A model generated the notes under the pieces. That model did not search any database. It saw only the letters and a program-made list of their open reading frames with translations, and had not been told where the DNA came from. Positions 44,591 through 56,177 of a DNA stretch of 64,000 bases are shown here, one piece after another; positions within the stretch are counted from its first letter, which is position 1, and every line of letters begins with the position of its first letter. Made by a program: the position numbers and the translations under genes. The DNA lies in the NCBI GenBank assembly GCA_038025085.1, contig CM076146.1:11966001-12030000 (forward strand), given 5' to 3'. Source of the stretch: Tetragonia tetragonoides (Eukaryota > Streptophyta > Magnoliopsida > Caryophyllales > Aizoaceae).

Positions 44591-45858
44591 TCGTTTAATA
44601 TTTTCGTTTTAATTAATTTTGTATTTTCAGTATTTTTCAATAATTATTTTTATTTTTCTGTACTTGTTCGGAGTCCGAATCAGGATTTTCAAAACCCTAG
44701 ATTGGTTGGAATAAATCAAGAAATTTAATAAAAATATTACTTTAAAGTTTCAGTACTGTTTGGATTTTCGTATTTATTAATTATGTCTCGGTAATTGTTT
44801 TTATTTAGGACCAAACGGACAAGTGTGATCGGGTTGTTATTAGCCAAGTTACCTACTTCTTAGTGAGCATTTGTTAGGTAAGCGATTGTTCCTAAAACTA
44901 TTTTGAGCATGTCGTGGTCTCGTTGTACCACTAGGTCAATCAATGCAAGTATGTGAATTGAATTAAATGAGAATAAGACTCCTAATGGATCCCTACGAGT
45001 AGTCGAGCTATCGAGACTTATCTAATTGATATAGTCTAGGGATGCATGATTCCCAAGTTACTTTTATGGACACCTCGTAGTGCGTTCGGACGGATCATTC
45101 CCCTATGTTTAATTCTCTACATATCGATTATTATGTTAGAGGTAGTGTGAGTATACACTAGCGTAAATCCATGGCATGTCTATATCTATCTATGAACAGT
45201 ATGGGTACTCGATGTTCTATTCGCTCTCTTATCTCTCTAATCAAGATGGTTTATCTATTTGTGTTCGAATGATCACTAAAGCAAGAATTGCATGTAATTA
45301 AATATCAAGTATGCGTGTGCTTGATTGTATGACTACTTGTGCATGCAAATGAATTTCAATGATTCTTCTAAAAATCAGGTAAGGTTTGCGAAAGTGTTTT
45401 TACTGGGTATGGACGACGTTTGTTCAGTTTATCTGATTTTTGTTTTCTTTTGTTTCTTCTCTTTTTCTTCTGTACCTTGTTTCCGTCACGGAAATCAAAG
45501 TGCAGGTGTAGCTGAGTGAGGACGGTTTGCTAGAAGGTTTAATGTGGGTTGTTTGTTTAGAACTATGGATTTATTGGTTACCTTGGATTATTTGGGATTT
45601 TGGTTTGTGTCCTTGAAGGCAAAGTTGTAATAAAACTATAATGGACTTAAGACCGCTAGATAGACAACTCCGATATTTATATTTAATTTGTTTAGATGCT
45701 TCCTTTGATACCTAGTTTTCCTTTCTGCTTAGCATTTACTCCTTAGCGATAAATGTTGCAGTAACTACCATTGGGTCCGTGACGGATCAGTGGTGTCGAG
45801 TCGTGTATAGCGACATCGATAGTTCCGGGGAAATCGTTGCGAATTCGGGGGTATTACA
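44591..45858 (+). repeat. 5' LTR of element B, truncated
   Basis: Starts inside the LTR (equivalent to about 53455) and lacks the first 850 bp including the TATA box. About 0.5 kb more is missing near 44890, where CCTAAAACTATTTTGAGCATG replaces 53756-54235. It ends GGGGGTATTACA. Confidence 0.85.
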
Positions 45859-45860
45859 AA

Positions 45861-45872
45861 TGGTATCAGAGC
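45861..45872 (+). other. Primer binding site of element B
   Basis: TGGTATCAGAGC (initiator tRNA-Met type) starts two bases after the LTR end. Confidence 0.9.
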
Positions 45873-46074
45873 CCTATGTTTAAGAGGTTGCACAGGTTTA
45901 ATAAATGAATTAATAAAGATTAGTTTCATTGTTGGGAAAATAAAATATAATTAAAGCCGTTGAGCGTTGTAGTCCTAGAAGATAGGAATTACTTGAAATC
46001 ACCTTAACTGTGATTTAAATGTTCTTATTGTTTGATTGCCCTTTTGTAGATGGCAATTACTTTGTTTGACCACG

Positions 46075-47042
46075 ATGAAGTCGACTAGAGGTAGAAAACC
46101 ACGAGCGATGATTGTTGCACTCGAGAACGAGGTGGAGTATGTAGACATCTCCGATAGTGAGCCTACACACGGCGAGCGTGACGAGGCCGCGGCTGCCCTT
46201 GTGGCGCAAGGCAATGGCGCGCACGAGGTGGACCAACCCGCGCCTGATGCTCGTGACGATGACGTTCCAATAGAGCCTAATCACGACTTGGATGCTAACG
46301 AGGATCTTGATCCTGAAGAGGTACCTACCGAGTCCGAACCTGAGTCTGATGATGCTCCTGCTGACGAGCCAAAGTGTTGAGCCTAACTCTGTGGATTTAG
46401 AGATGCGTTTCGAGTATGGAGCTAGTGTCCCTTATTCACCTAGCATGCCAGACTTAGAGGATATTGGTGATGCAAGCGGCAACAACTCTGTACCTCCTTC
46501 GCCTATTGCTGATGTGTCTCCTCCTGTGGAGCCTTTCTTTGTCACTGATGTCGAGCTAGATGACATCCGTGCCTACATTGATCGTGCATTCACTACGATC
46601 GAGCATTACGAATATGAGAACCGTACGAGGATACACCAAGGTTTCTGGGTTGAACTCTTACTAGCTGGCTTACCCAACCTACATCCTTGGAGAGGTCAAG
46701 GAGAAGTATGATGATGTGGTACTGAGGAGTGGCTACATCAATGATGGGAAGTATGGCAAAGGCAATCGTTGGGCGCTGACTTTTCAAGGTGTTGGAAATG
46801 AACTATGTTTGTCTGAGTTCGAGTGGAAGGTAAATCACGTTCTAATGCCTGCTCCAAAGGACATCTGTGAAAGCTGTTGGTCTAAGAAGCGCATACTCAT
46901 GGATAACTTTAGAAGGCGCTTCATGCCTCAAAAGTTTAGAGGTGACGAGCATCCTTACACTCCATGTAGGGAGGTGAAGCCAAGGAGGGATGATGATGAT
47001 GATAAGCCTCCCGGATCGAAGCAAAACCCAGTTGCTGTTTAG
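46075..47042 (+). pseudogene. Extra ORF upstream of gag in element B
   Basis: Three overlapping or adjacent frames: 46075-46380 from MKSTRGRKPRAMIVALENE, 46292-46711 with DLEDIGDASGNNSVPPS and VELLLAGLPNLHPW, and 46716-47042 with LCLSEFEWKVNHVLMPAP and RRRFMPQKF. They align in order with 22724-23654 of element A. The layout is a basic start, an acidic Pro-containing middle, and a Lys/Arg-rich C-terminal domain. B has a two-base loss near 46695 where A is in frame. I do not recognise the family. Confidence 0.6.
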
Positions 47043-47728
47043 TTATTTTGTTGGCTAGAGTTAGCCGTTTTGATTAGAAACATTATTCCACTTTTGTGAT
47101 GCCCCTGCGTGGTCAAGTTTGATGATGGTGTGTAGTTGCCTAAGCAACAAATATTTTTGACCCTTATCTATTTTGCAATCTATCTTATTGCAAAAGTATT
47201 TCATTTGATTATATGAAAGTCATTATGATTTGTTTATATCATTGTGTGTCACATATTTGCATGATTGACCAAAAGCATGAATGTTATCCCTTATCGTCGT
47301 GACATGATGGGAAATCCATGTCGAAATTATGGCAAAATTTTTGTTGAGCATTATCAACTCTCTTGTGAGCCAAGCGCTAAAGCATATCAATATGATTAAG
47401 TGAGATTATCTATTGCCCTACTAAAAATAGTATGGAGCCTCTTTATGTGCATTATGAACATCTTTGTCTATTCATGTGAAACCTACATGTCTAAAGTGTA
47501 TTGTATGCCTATCGAACTATTACGCATGAGAACTGAGAACAATACAACAAGTATGTTGCTTAGACCTACGCTGTAAGGTCGATCATCGAAACTTATATGC
47601 TATATGCTAAATGTCAAGAGAAAGGTTTCAATTACAACCTACTTCTCTCAATTAGACCTTAATGGGTCGAGATGTGCAAATTGTGTGAATGGTGTTCATA
47701 CCATTACTTTTATATTCTCAGATTCGCG
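47043..47728 (+). other. Leader between extra ORF and gag, element B
   Basis: Non-coding, homologous to 23655-24270 in A. No gene is seen. Confidence 0.55.
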
Positions 47729-48960
47729 AAAATGTCAACCAACGCCGATAGAATCGCTAGACTCGAGGATGGTCGGACCGATGTGGTCGAGATCATGGCA
47801 CGACAAATTTCACGCCAAGAAGAGATGGAAACCGCACAAACCTCTGCAGCGCGTAGTTTCCGAGATTTTGACGCTCTTAAACCTCCTACGTTCGAAGGTG
47901 GTGTCGATCCAACAAAGGTGGAGACTTGGATCATCGAGTTCGAGAAGTTCTTTCTGGCTACAAATCGGCCTAACAACATGAAAGTTAGCTCTGCGACGTA
48001 CTATCTAAAGGGCGAAGCTAACAAGTGGTGAAACGATGTTCGAACTGATTTACTTGCAACGCCGAACTTTAATTGGGATTGTTTTTAGGTAGCCATTCGT
48101 GCTAGATTTTATCTTAGTGCTCTACGACGCCTAAAACAGCGTGAGTTTGAAGCGTTAAGCCATGACAAGTGTCTGTGGCCGAGTATGCTGCCAAGTTCAA
48201 TGAGCTTGCTATTTTTGCTCCTAATCTGCTGACAACTGAAGCTGAGCGAATCGAAAGTTTCGAGGATGGACTGAAATGGGATATTCATTATTTTGTCGCT
48301 GGACAATCTATCACTTTTCAGGAATCTTATAACAAGGCCCTGAACCAGGAGAGGATTGTTGGACGTCGTGACACGCATTTGGGAAAGAACAAGCGCGACG
48401 AAGGCAATCTATCGCAATCGAATAACGGCGACAAGAGGCCAAGACCGAATGGCAACAACAGCTACCAAGGTGGTCAGAATCACAATGCGAATAGAAATCG
48501 TGACTCGAATAGTCATCGAGCTACGATAATGGCCAGAAGGAATACGCCTTGTACCCGCTGTAACAAGACGCATGCTGGTAAGAACTGCCAAGGTGACGTA
48601 TTGCAATGCTATGAGTGCAACAAACCGGGCCACAAAGCTTCTGAATGTTGGAGCCGAGGTAGGAATGGTAATGGGCAGAACCGCGATAACAACTACAATC
48701 GTGGTGGGAATAACAATTGCTATCGTGGTAATGGTGGTAACTACCGTGGAAATGGAGGTTACAACAATAACAACAACCGCAACAATGCTGCTCCTGCTGT
48801 GAACAATCAAGTTCAAGCTCCTGCTACTGCTAATCCCGCGCCGAACAACAACAACAACAACAATAATAGAGGGGTTAATGGTAGAATCTTTGTGATGAAT
48901 CGCAATGAAGCAGAAGCAAACCCGAACGTGATCGCTGGTACTTTTCTTGTTCATTCTTTT
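47729..48960 (+). pseudogene. Gag of element B
   Basis: It starts at ATG 47729 (MSTNADRIARLEDG). The retrotransposon-gag domain has FRDFDALKPPTFEGGVDP and KVETWIIEFEKFFLA. A TGA replaces the second Trp codon after ANKW (48031), and a TAG follows at about 48087. After a frame change the gag tail continues from 48169. The CCHC knuckle is CYECNKPGHKASEC (about 48608-48650), preceded by a second Cys pair (CTRCNKTHAGKNC). A long Asn/Gly-rich linker follows. Confidence 0.85.
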
Positions 48961-51900
48961 CCCGCTTTTGTTTTGTTTGATAGTGGTGCGATGCATTCTG
49001 TGCTTTCTAAGTGCTTTGCATCTAAGATAGGTTTAGAACCTAGTTCTGTGTATAGTGCAAATATGAGGATGCCAGATGGATTGATCGTTAAGTGTAAAGC
49101 GTTGTATGAAAAGTGCCCGATTAGGATAGCTGGTTCCGATTTACCCACGGATTCGATTCAGATGGATTTGAAGGACTTTGATGTGATATTGGGAATGGAT
49201 TGGTTAGTCAAGTATAGGGCCAAATTAGAGTGCTTTGAGCAACGCGTTTCTTTGCGAGGACCTAAAGGTAAGAGGATCACTTACCGAGGAGTAGTGGTCA
49301 AGCCTAAGTTGAAGGTGATGGCTACTATAAAGGTTAAAGAGTGTGTGACTAAGGATGAAGCGATTTACCTTTGTCATGTGGTGGATACGAGTCGCGAGAC
49401 GGAAGCTCTGCAGCCTATTCCTGTAATTTTCGAGTACGCTGATGTGTTTCCCGAAGATATTCCCGGAATGCCTCCGCAACGCATTATCGACTTTACGATC
49501 GAGCTTGCTCCAGGTTCTGCACCAATCTCAAAAGCACCGTATCGTATGGTACCTGCTGAGATGAAGGAAATGAAAACACAACTTGAGGATTTGTTACAAA
49601 ATGGGATACATACGTACGAGTGTATCGCCTTGGGATGCTCCTGTTTTGTTTGTACGGAAGAAGGATGGTAGTATGAGACTATGCATTGACTACCGCAAGT
49701 TAAACAAGATTACGATCAAGAATAGATACCCACTTCCCCGAATTGAAGATCTGTTTGACCAACTGCGTGGTGCGTCAATTTTCTCTAAGATAGACCTGCG
49801 ATCAGGATACCATCAGTTGAGGATCTCTGAGCCTGATATTGCGAAGACAGCGTTTAGGACGAGGTATGGGCACTACGAGTTCACTGTGATGCCTTTTGGG
49901 TTGACAAATGCGCCTGCAAAGTTTATGTACTTGATGAACCGTACGTTCCAGCCTTACCTAGACCAGTTTGTTGTAATCTTCATCGATGATATTCTGGTTT
50001 ACTCGAAGAACGCCGAGGAGCATGAGCAACACCTACCTACTACTTTGGAGATTCTGCGAAGACATCATCTTTACGCCAAGTTGTCTAAGTGTGAGTTTTG
50101 GTTAGACACGGTATCTCTCTTAGGACACGTGGTGTCTAAGGATGGTGTGGCCGTAGATCCAGAGAAGATTCGAGTTGTTACAGATTGGCCAAGACCAACG
50201 ACCGTGACCGAAGTTCGAAGTTTTCTTGGACTTGCTGGATATTATAGACGATTTGTAGAAGGTTTCTCAAAGGCGCAACCAATCACGAATTTGATGAAGA
50301 AAACGACAAAGTTTGTATGGTCTGACAAGTATGAGACTGCTTTCCAAGAGTTGAAGAAACATCTTACAAGTGCACCTATTTTGACATTTCCGTCCGGAAC
50401 GGAAGGATATGAGGTCTACAGTGACGCGTCTAAGCATGGCTTAGGGTGTGTTTTGATGCAACACGGAAAGGTTGTGGCTTACGCCTCACGACAACTGAAG
50501 AAGGATGAAGACAACTATCCTACGCACGATCTAGAACTTGCTGCTATCGTATTTGCATTGAAGATTTGGTGACATTACTTGTATGGTTCCGCAGTCAAGA
50601 TGTTTACTGATCACAAGAGTCTCAAGTATATCTTTACGCAGAAAGAGTTGAACATGCGCCAAAGGAGATGGCTAGAACTTCTGACGAGGTACGACATTGA
50701 TATCCAGTACCATGAGGGTAAAGCGAACGTAGTCGCTGATGCTTTGAGTAGGAAGACTCGACATTCGTTAAACACTGTTTTAGTGCTTCCTAAGTATATC
50801 ATACGTGACTTGCAAAGTCTCGAGGTGGAGATTGTGTTTCAAGGTGACGTTCAATGTACCTTAGCACATATGACTGTTCGACCAACACTGCTTGAAGAGA
50901 TCAAAGATAAACAAAGTGGTGATGAGGATCTTCAGCGGATTCTAAACCACAAAGACGAGGGTAGGTCCGAGGACTTCACTTTGGGCCAAGATGGAATTAT
51001 GAGATTTCGAGAACGTGTTTGCGTACCCAATGACCCAGATATCAAAAGTCAGATTTTGGGTGAAACTCATAATACACCGTATTCTGTACATCCTGGTGGA
51101 GATAAGCTTTACAAATATCTTCGCCAAGTGTTCTGGTGGAAAGGCATGAAACAAGATGTCGATGAGTTCGTAGCGAAGTGTTTGACATGTCAGAAAGTCA
51201 AGATCGAGCACAAGAGACCGGGTGGAATGGTACAATCACTGGAAGTTCCTACTTGGAAATGGAATTCGATTTCTATGGATTTTATCATGGGTTTACCTTT
51301 GACACAAAAGAAGAACAACGCCATTTGGGTGGTTGTAGATCATTTGACGAAGGTCGCACGATTCATCCCTATGCACGACACGTGGGAAATGAAGAAACTG
51401 GTTGACGCGTACGTCAAGGAGGTCATGAGACTTCATGGTGTACCTGAAGATATTGTTTCTAATAGAGACTCGAGATTTCTCTCTAACTTTTGGCAGAAAT
51501 TACAAGAAGCTTTCAGAAGCAAATTGAAGTTTAGTACCTCTTTTCATCCTGCAACAGATGGCCAGACGGAAAGGACAATCCAGACTCTAGAGGATATGCT
51601 TCGAGCGTGTGCCCTCGAATACCAAGGTTCGTGGGATAAACACATTTCGTTGATCAAATTTTCTTACAATAATAGTTATCATTCAAGCATTGATCAAGCA
51701 CCATATGAAGCCTTGTATAGTAGGAAGTGTAGATCGCCTGTATGTTAGAACGACATTAGCGAGACTGCAGTTTTGGGTCCTGATATGATCTAGCAGACTG
51801 TCGACAATGTGAAGGTGATTCAGACGAAGATGCGAAGTGCACAAGATCGCCAGAAATCATATGCAGATAGAGGTCGTAGACCTGAAGAATTTGAGGTGGG

Positions 51901-52357
51901 AAGCAAGGTACTTTTGCGAGTATCTCCTACCAAGGGTGTTATGCGTTTTGGTCGTAAGGGGAAGTTAAGTCCTCGTTACATTAGACCTTACGAGATCCTA
52001 GAGAGGATTGGTGAAGTTGCTTATCGTCTAGCTTTACCTGTGGAACTTGAGAAAGTCCACAATGTCTTTCACGTCTCTCAACCAAAGCGATACGTACATG
52101 ATCCAACTCATGTCGTTCAACCTGAAACGATAGAACTTGACGAGAGTTTGACATATGAAGAACGTCCGATCGAGATCACCGACCGCAAAGAGCGCTCGAC
52201 TCGCACAAAGACTATTCCGATTGTGAAAGTTATTTGGTCCCGTCATGGTCAAGAAGAGGCAACATGGGAAACTGAATCCATGAAGCGCGAGAAGTACCCA
52301 GAACTCTTTCTCGAAGGTACTAATTACATTCGAGTTTCGGGACGAAACCCTTTTTAA
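48961..52357 (+). pseudogene. Pol of element B (PR, RT, RNase H, INT, chromodomain)
   Basis: The protease active site is FDSGAMHS (about 48976-48999), with ILGMDWL near 49185. RT runs 49430-50200 with a frame change at about 49610 and catalytic [10 protein letters not shown] near 49978. RNase H has [14 protein letters not shown] (about 50408). A TGA at 50570 replaces Arg. Integrase has [36 protein letters not shown] and [14 protein letters not shown], so the catalytic acidic residues are present. TAG stops at 51746 and 51791 precede the C-terminal frame 51809-52357, whose chromodomain-like end is IVKVIWSRHGQEEATWETES. The tail from 52277 is also the start of the right inverted arm. Confidence 0.9.
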
Positions 52358-52586
52358 GGAGGGTAGAATGCCACACCTAGCAATTTCGTGTTTTGTTTAC
52401 CGCTTTGCACAAGTTGCATGTTCTAGCATTGCATGCTGCACTGCTAATCGACCTAGATCACAACCGTAGTACACGCATTGCATTGTCGTTGTCCTAAAAT
52501 CGATTTACACCTTCGTATGGGTAAACTCGTTTCGTCGTTGAGAAGTGATTACTTCATGTTTCAAGTTTCGGGACGAAACTTCTTTT

Positions 52587-52600
52587 AAGGGAGGGTAGAA
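52587..52600 (+). other. Polypurine tract of element B
   Basis: AAGGGAGGGTAGAA lies immediately before LTR start TGTATACCCC. A second similar tract (AAGGAGGGTAGAATG) lies at about 52357-52371. Confidence 0.65.
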
Positions 52601-55185
52601 TGTATACCCCAATATTTTCTATAATTATAATATCGATTTATAATTCATTTATAAATAGTTTCGGAGATTTAAATTGTATATTTATTTAACGATTCGATTT
52701 ACTCAAATTAAGCCATAATAATATTATTTATTATTTAGGGAATTTCGGAATTTATAATTATCAAATTGAGGGATTTAGTTAAAATGGTTTTGTATATGAA
52801 TAAGGCTTATTCATATTGTTTTAATTGATTTTAATTAGCATTTAATTAGTTTTAATTATTTTTAATTAGCAATTAAATCAGAAAATAATCCTAATTCTAG
52901 TAGGGTTTGACTTTCCTTGACTAAGCACCTATATAAGCTAAGAGATGGGTCAGTTGATCCGTTTACAAAACTAAGCCAAAAGCCCCAATTCTCTTCTCTC
53001 TCTCTCTCTCACGCTATTCTCTCTCTCTTTTCTCTCTCTCTCTCTCCCCCTGCTGTCGCCGGCCACCAAGCCAGCACCGCCCCCTCTTCCTCCCACCGGT
53101 GAGCCGCCCTTCCCCCTCTCTTTCTTTCTCTCTCTTTTCCTTTCTCTCTCCCCGTACTCTGTTTTCCCCCTCCCCTATTTTCGTTGAGGCGCGACTGTCG
53201 CGCCACCAGGCCGTGCCTGGGTGGACGCCGGCGAGTGGCCGACGCGACGGGACCTTGCCCGTCGCTCCTCCCCCTCTCAGTCGCTCTCTCTCTCCCTCGC
53301 GAACCCTCTCTCTCTCTCTCTCTCCTCCGTCGCTGGTGCTCCGGCGAGCCACTGCCGACCATGGTGGTCGGTGGGTGGTGGTCTTGGTGATGGGCTAGGT
53401 CGTGCGTCCCCATGCTTGGTGTATCACGGCCTAGACTCGAAAAACCGATTAGGGTTTCGTTTAATATTTTTGTGTTAAATAATTTCGTATTTTCAGTTCT
53501 TTTCAATAAATTTTTTTATTTTTCTGTACTCGTTCGGAATCCGAATCTGGATTTTCAACAGCCTAGATTGGTTGGAATAAATCAAGATATTTAATAAAAA
53601 TATTATTTTACAGTTTCAGTACTGTTTGGATTTTCATATTTATTAATTATATCTCGGTAATTGTTTTCAATTAGGACCAAACGGACAAGCGTGATCGGGT
53701 TATGATTAGCCAAGTTACCTACTGCTTAGTGAGCGTTTGTTAGGTAAGTGATTGTGCCTACCTCATTCCAAAGCCCCATCAAAACTATTTTGATGTGTTA
53801 TGTGCTAATTGATTTTTATTGTGAATTTAATATGCGAAGCATGATTAAAATATATCTTCGTTAATTATGAGAATTTGACATATATTCTTCGCTGTAAATA
53901 TAATTTATATTGAGTATGATAAGTTTATAAAGTTTTGTTAATTAATTAGTTCATATGCTATTTAATGTTTAATTATGGCGATGTTGAATTTCTAATATTA
54001 TTATGATATAATAATATGTGCTATTTGGAATGGGATATTATTGAGTGCTAATGAGCGCCTATTATATTTGTTGGATGTTAATTGTGAAAGTGTAATTTTT
54101 GGATATCATAATTTACTACCGAAGTGCTGCCGAAATTTCGTTAGACATATATGAAGCATGACTATTGTTAATATGCCCTTATGTCGTTATCGTCGTTATT
54201 ATTATTCATTATCATGAGCATGAAATGAAGTAGAATGTCGTGGTCTCGTTGTACCACTAGGTCAATCAATGCAAGTATGTGAATTGAATTAAATGAGAAT
54301 AAGACTCCTAATGGATCCCTACGAGTAGTCGAGCTATCGAGACTTATCTAATTGATATAGTCTAGGGATGCGTGATTCCCAAGTTACTTTTATGGACACC
54401 TCGTAGTGTGTTCGGGACGGATCATTCCCCATTTTTTAATTCTCTACATATCAATTATTATGTTAGAGGTAGTGTGAGTATACACTAGCGTAAGTCCATG
54501 GCATGTCTATATCTATCTATGAACAGTATGGGTACTCGATGTTCTATTCGCTCTCTTATCTCGCTAATCAAGATGGTTTATCTATTTGTGTTCGAATGAT
54601 CACTAAAGCAAGAATTGCATGTAATTGAATATCGAGTATGCGTGTGCTTGATTGTATGACTACTTGTGCATGCAAATGAATTTCAATGATTCTTCTAAAA
54701 CCTAGGTAAGGTTTGCCAAAGTGTTTTTACTGGGTATGGACGACGTTTATTCAGTTTATCTGATTTTTGTTTTCTTTTGTTTCTTCTCTTTTTCTTCTGT
54801 ACCTTGTTTCCGTCACAGAAACCAAAGTGCAGATGTAGCTGAGTGAGGATGGTTTGCTAGAAGGTTTAATGTGGGCTGTTTGTTTAGAACTATGGATTCA
54901 TTGGTTACCTTGGATTATTTGGGATTTTGGTTTGTGTCCTTGAAGGAAAAGTTGTAATAAAACTATAATGGACTTAAGACCACTGGATAGACAACTCTGA
55001 TATTTATGTTTAATTTGTTTGGATGCTTCCTTTGATACCTAGTTTTCCTTTCTGCTTAGCATTTACTCATTAGCGATAAATGTTACAGTAACTACCCTTG
55101 GGTCCGTGACGGTTCAGTGGTGTCAAGTCGTGTATAGCGACGTCGATAGTTCCCGGAAAATCGTTGCGAATTCGGGGGTGTTACA
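52601..55185 (+). repeat. 3' LTR of element B
   Basis: 2585 bp, TGTATACCCC to GGTGTTACA. TATATAA at 52930-52936 is followed by a CT-rich leader and a GC-rich stretch (53060-53400). Near-identical reverse copy at 38513-41096. Partial copies at 41509-43593, 30085-30950 and 44591-45858. Confidence 0.92.
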
Positions 55186-55332
55186 TGCCGGGAAATCCAC
55201 GTTGCTCCCCCTTTGCGGAGCCACCTTTCCTTGACTGTTGGTGTAGGCCTTTTCAAATACTCTAAACCCAAGTTCCTAATGACACCTCCGCAGAATTCTA
55301 TAAAGGATTGCCGAGACGCATCTTTACTTATT
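55186..55332 (-). pseudogene. PIF/Harbinger transposase fragment, right arm
   Basis: Reverse copy of 38366-38512, with the same SFIEFCGGVIRN-type reading and the same one-base shift before KGEQRGFPGM. It is the right flank into which element B inserted. Confidence 0.65.
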
Positions 55333-56177
55333 CTTCATTGTTCATCATTTAAGTCGGTTACAGTGCGTATACTAACATACAAATAGTAACTATGCGTTTT
55401 TGCTCTGCTGAATGCATGACCATGAAAGAATTTATCGTTGTCATCTGCTTTAAGAGTATTCATTATGCGGAGAAAAGGACATGGCGACGCATTCAAATTA
55501 TTGTTTCCCTTTATTATTTAATTTTTATGGTTTCCTTACTTGGGGGATAATTAAGGATATACTACAGAATAATTTGAGGAAGAACTCCTATTCTTCTAGT
55601 TTTAGGTTTATGATGTAAGCACGTAAATAAAACCTTAGATTTATCGTAATGGGTGTGTTTATCAAGAGAATCACCATGTAAGGAGTGCTCGAGGGAGAGA
55701 TCTCTTGGGCATACAAACTGATTGGTGTTGAGAATAAGAAAGACAACTTTATTAAACACAGTTGTGTAAGAATATAGTGATTGTTCGAGATCTTTTTCCC
55801 AATTTAGTTACATGTTAAGCTACTTGTGTGAATTGCTCTCTCTTATTTTATTGTTTTTCTTATTGAATACGCAATAAAATCCTATAAAATTATTGAAGTA
55901 ACTCATTATCTTATTACAATAGAGTACTTATTTGATGATTATCAAATAAACACCCCTTGAATAACCAAATCAAAATTTAAGAGAAAATGGGATATACATA
56001 TTAGATTCCCTTCTTTTGACCCTTTTCTTTTGTATATTTGTTTATTGTAGAAGATTTACCATTAAAAATAATTTTTTAAAAAAAAATAATCGATGTTAAA
56101 CTCCAAACACTCTATTAGTTTCACATTTCACATGCACTTCAAGTGAATGGTCCTTGTCCAATAGTTCGATTGATCAA
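55333..56177. other. 3' flank of GDSL copy 2
   Basis: Matches 37500-38365 reversed. The AAATGTG array is about 21 bp shorter than in the left arm. No recognisable gene. Confidence 0.55.

Larger units (their letters stand above)
44591..55185 (+). mobile_element. Element B: Tekay-like chromovirus
   Basis: Truncated 5' LTR, PBS, extra ORF, gag, protease, RT, RNase H, integrase with chromodomain-like tail, PPT, full 3' LTR. It is related to A throughout but better preserved. Stops and frame changes make it inactive. The 3' LTR is followed by the Harbinger fragment, beginning with TGCCG. The left target copy is lost with the 5' LTR start. Confidence 0.9.
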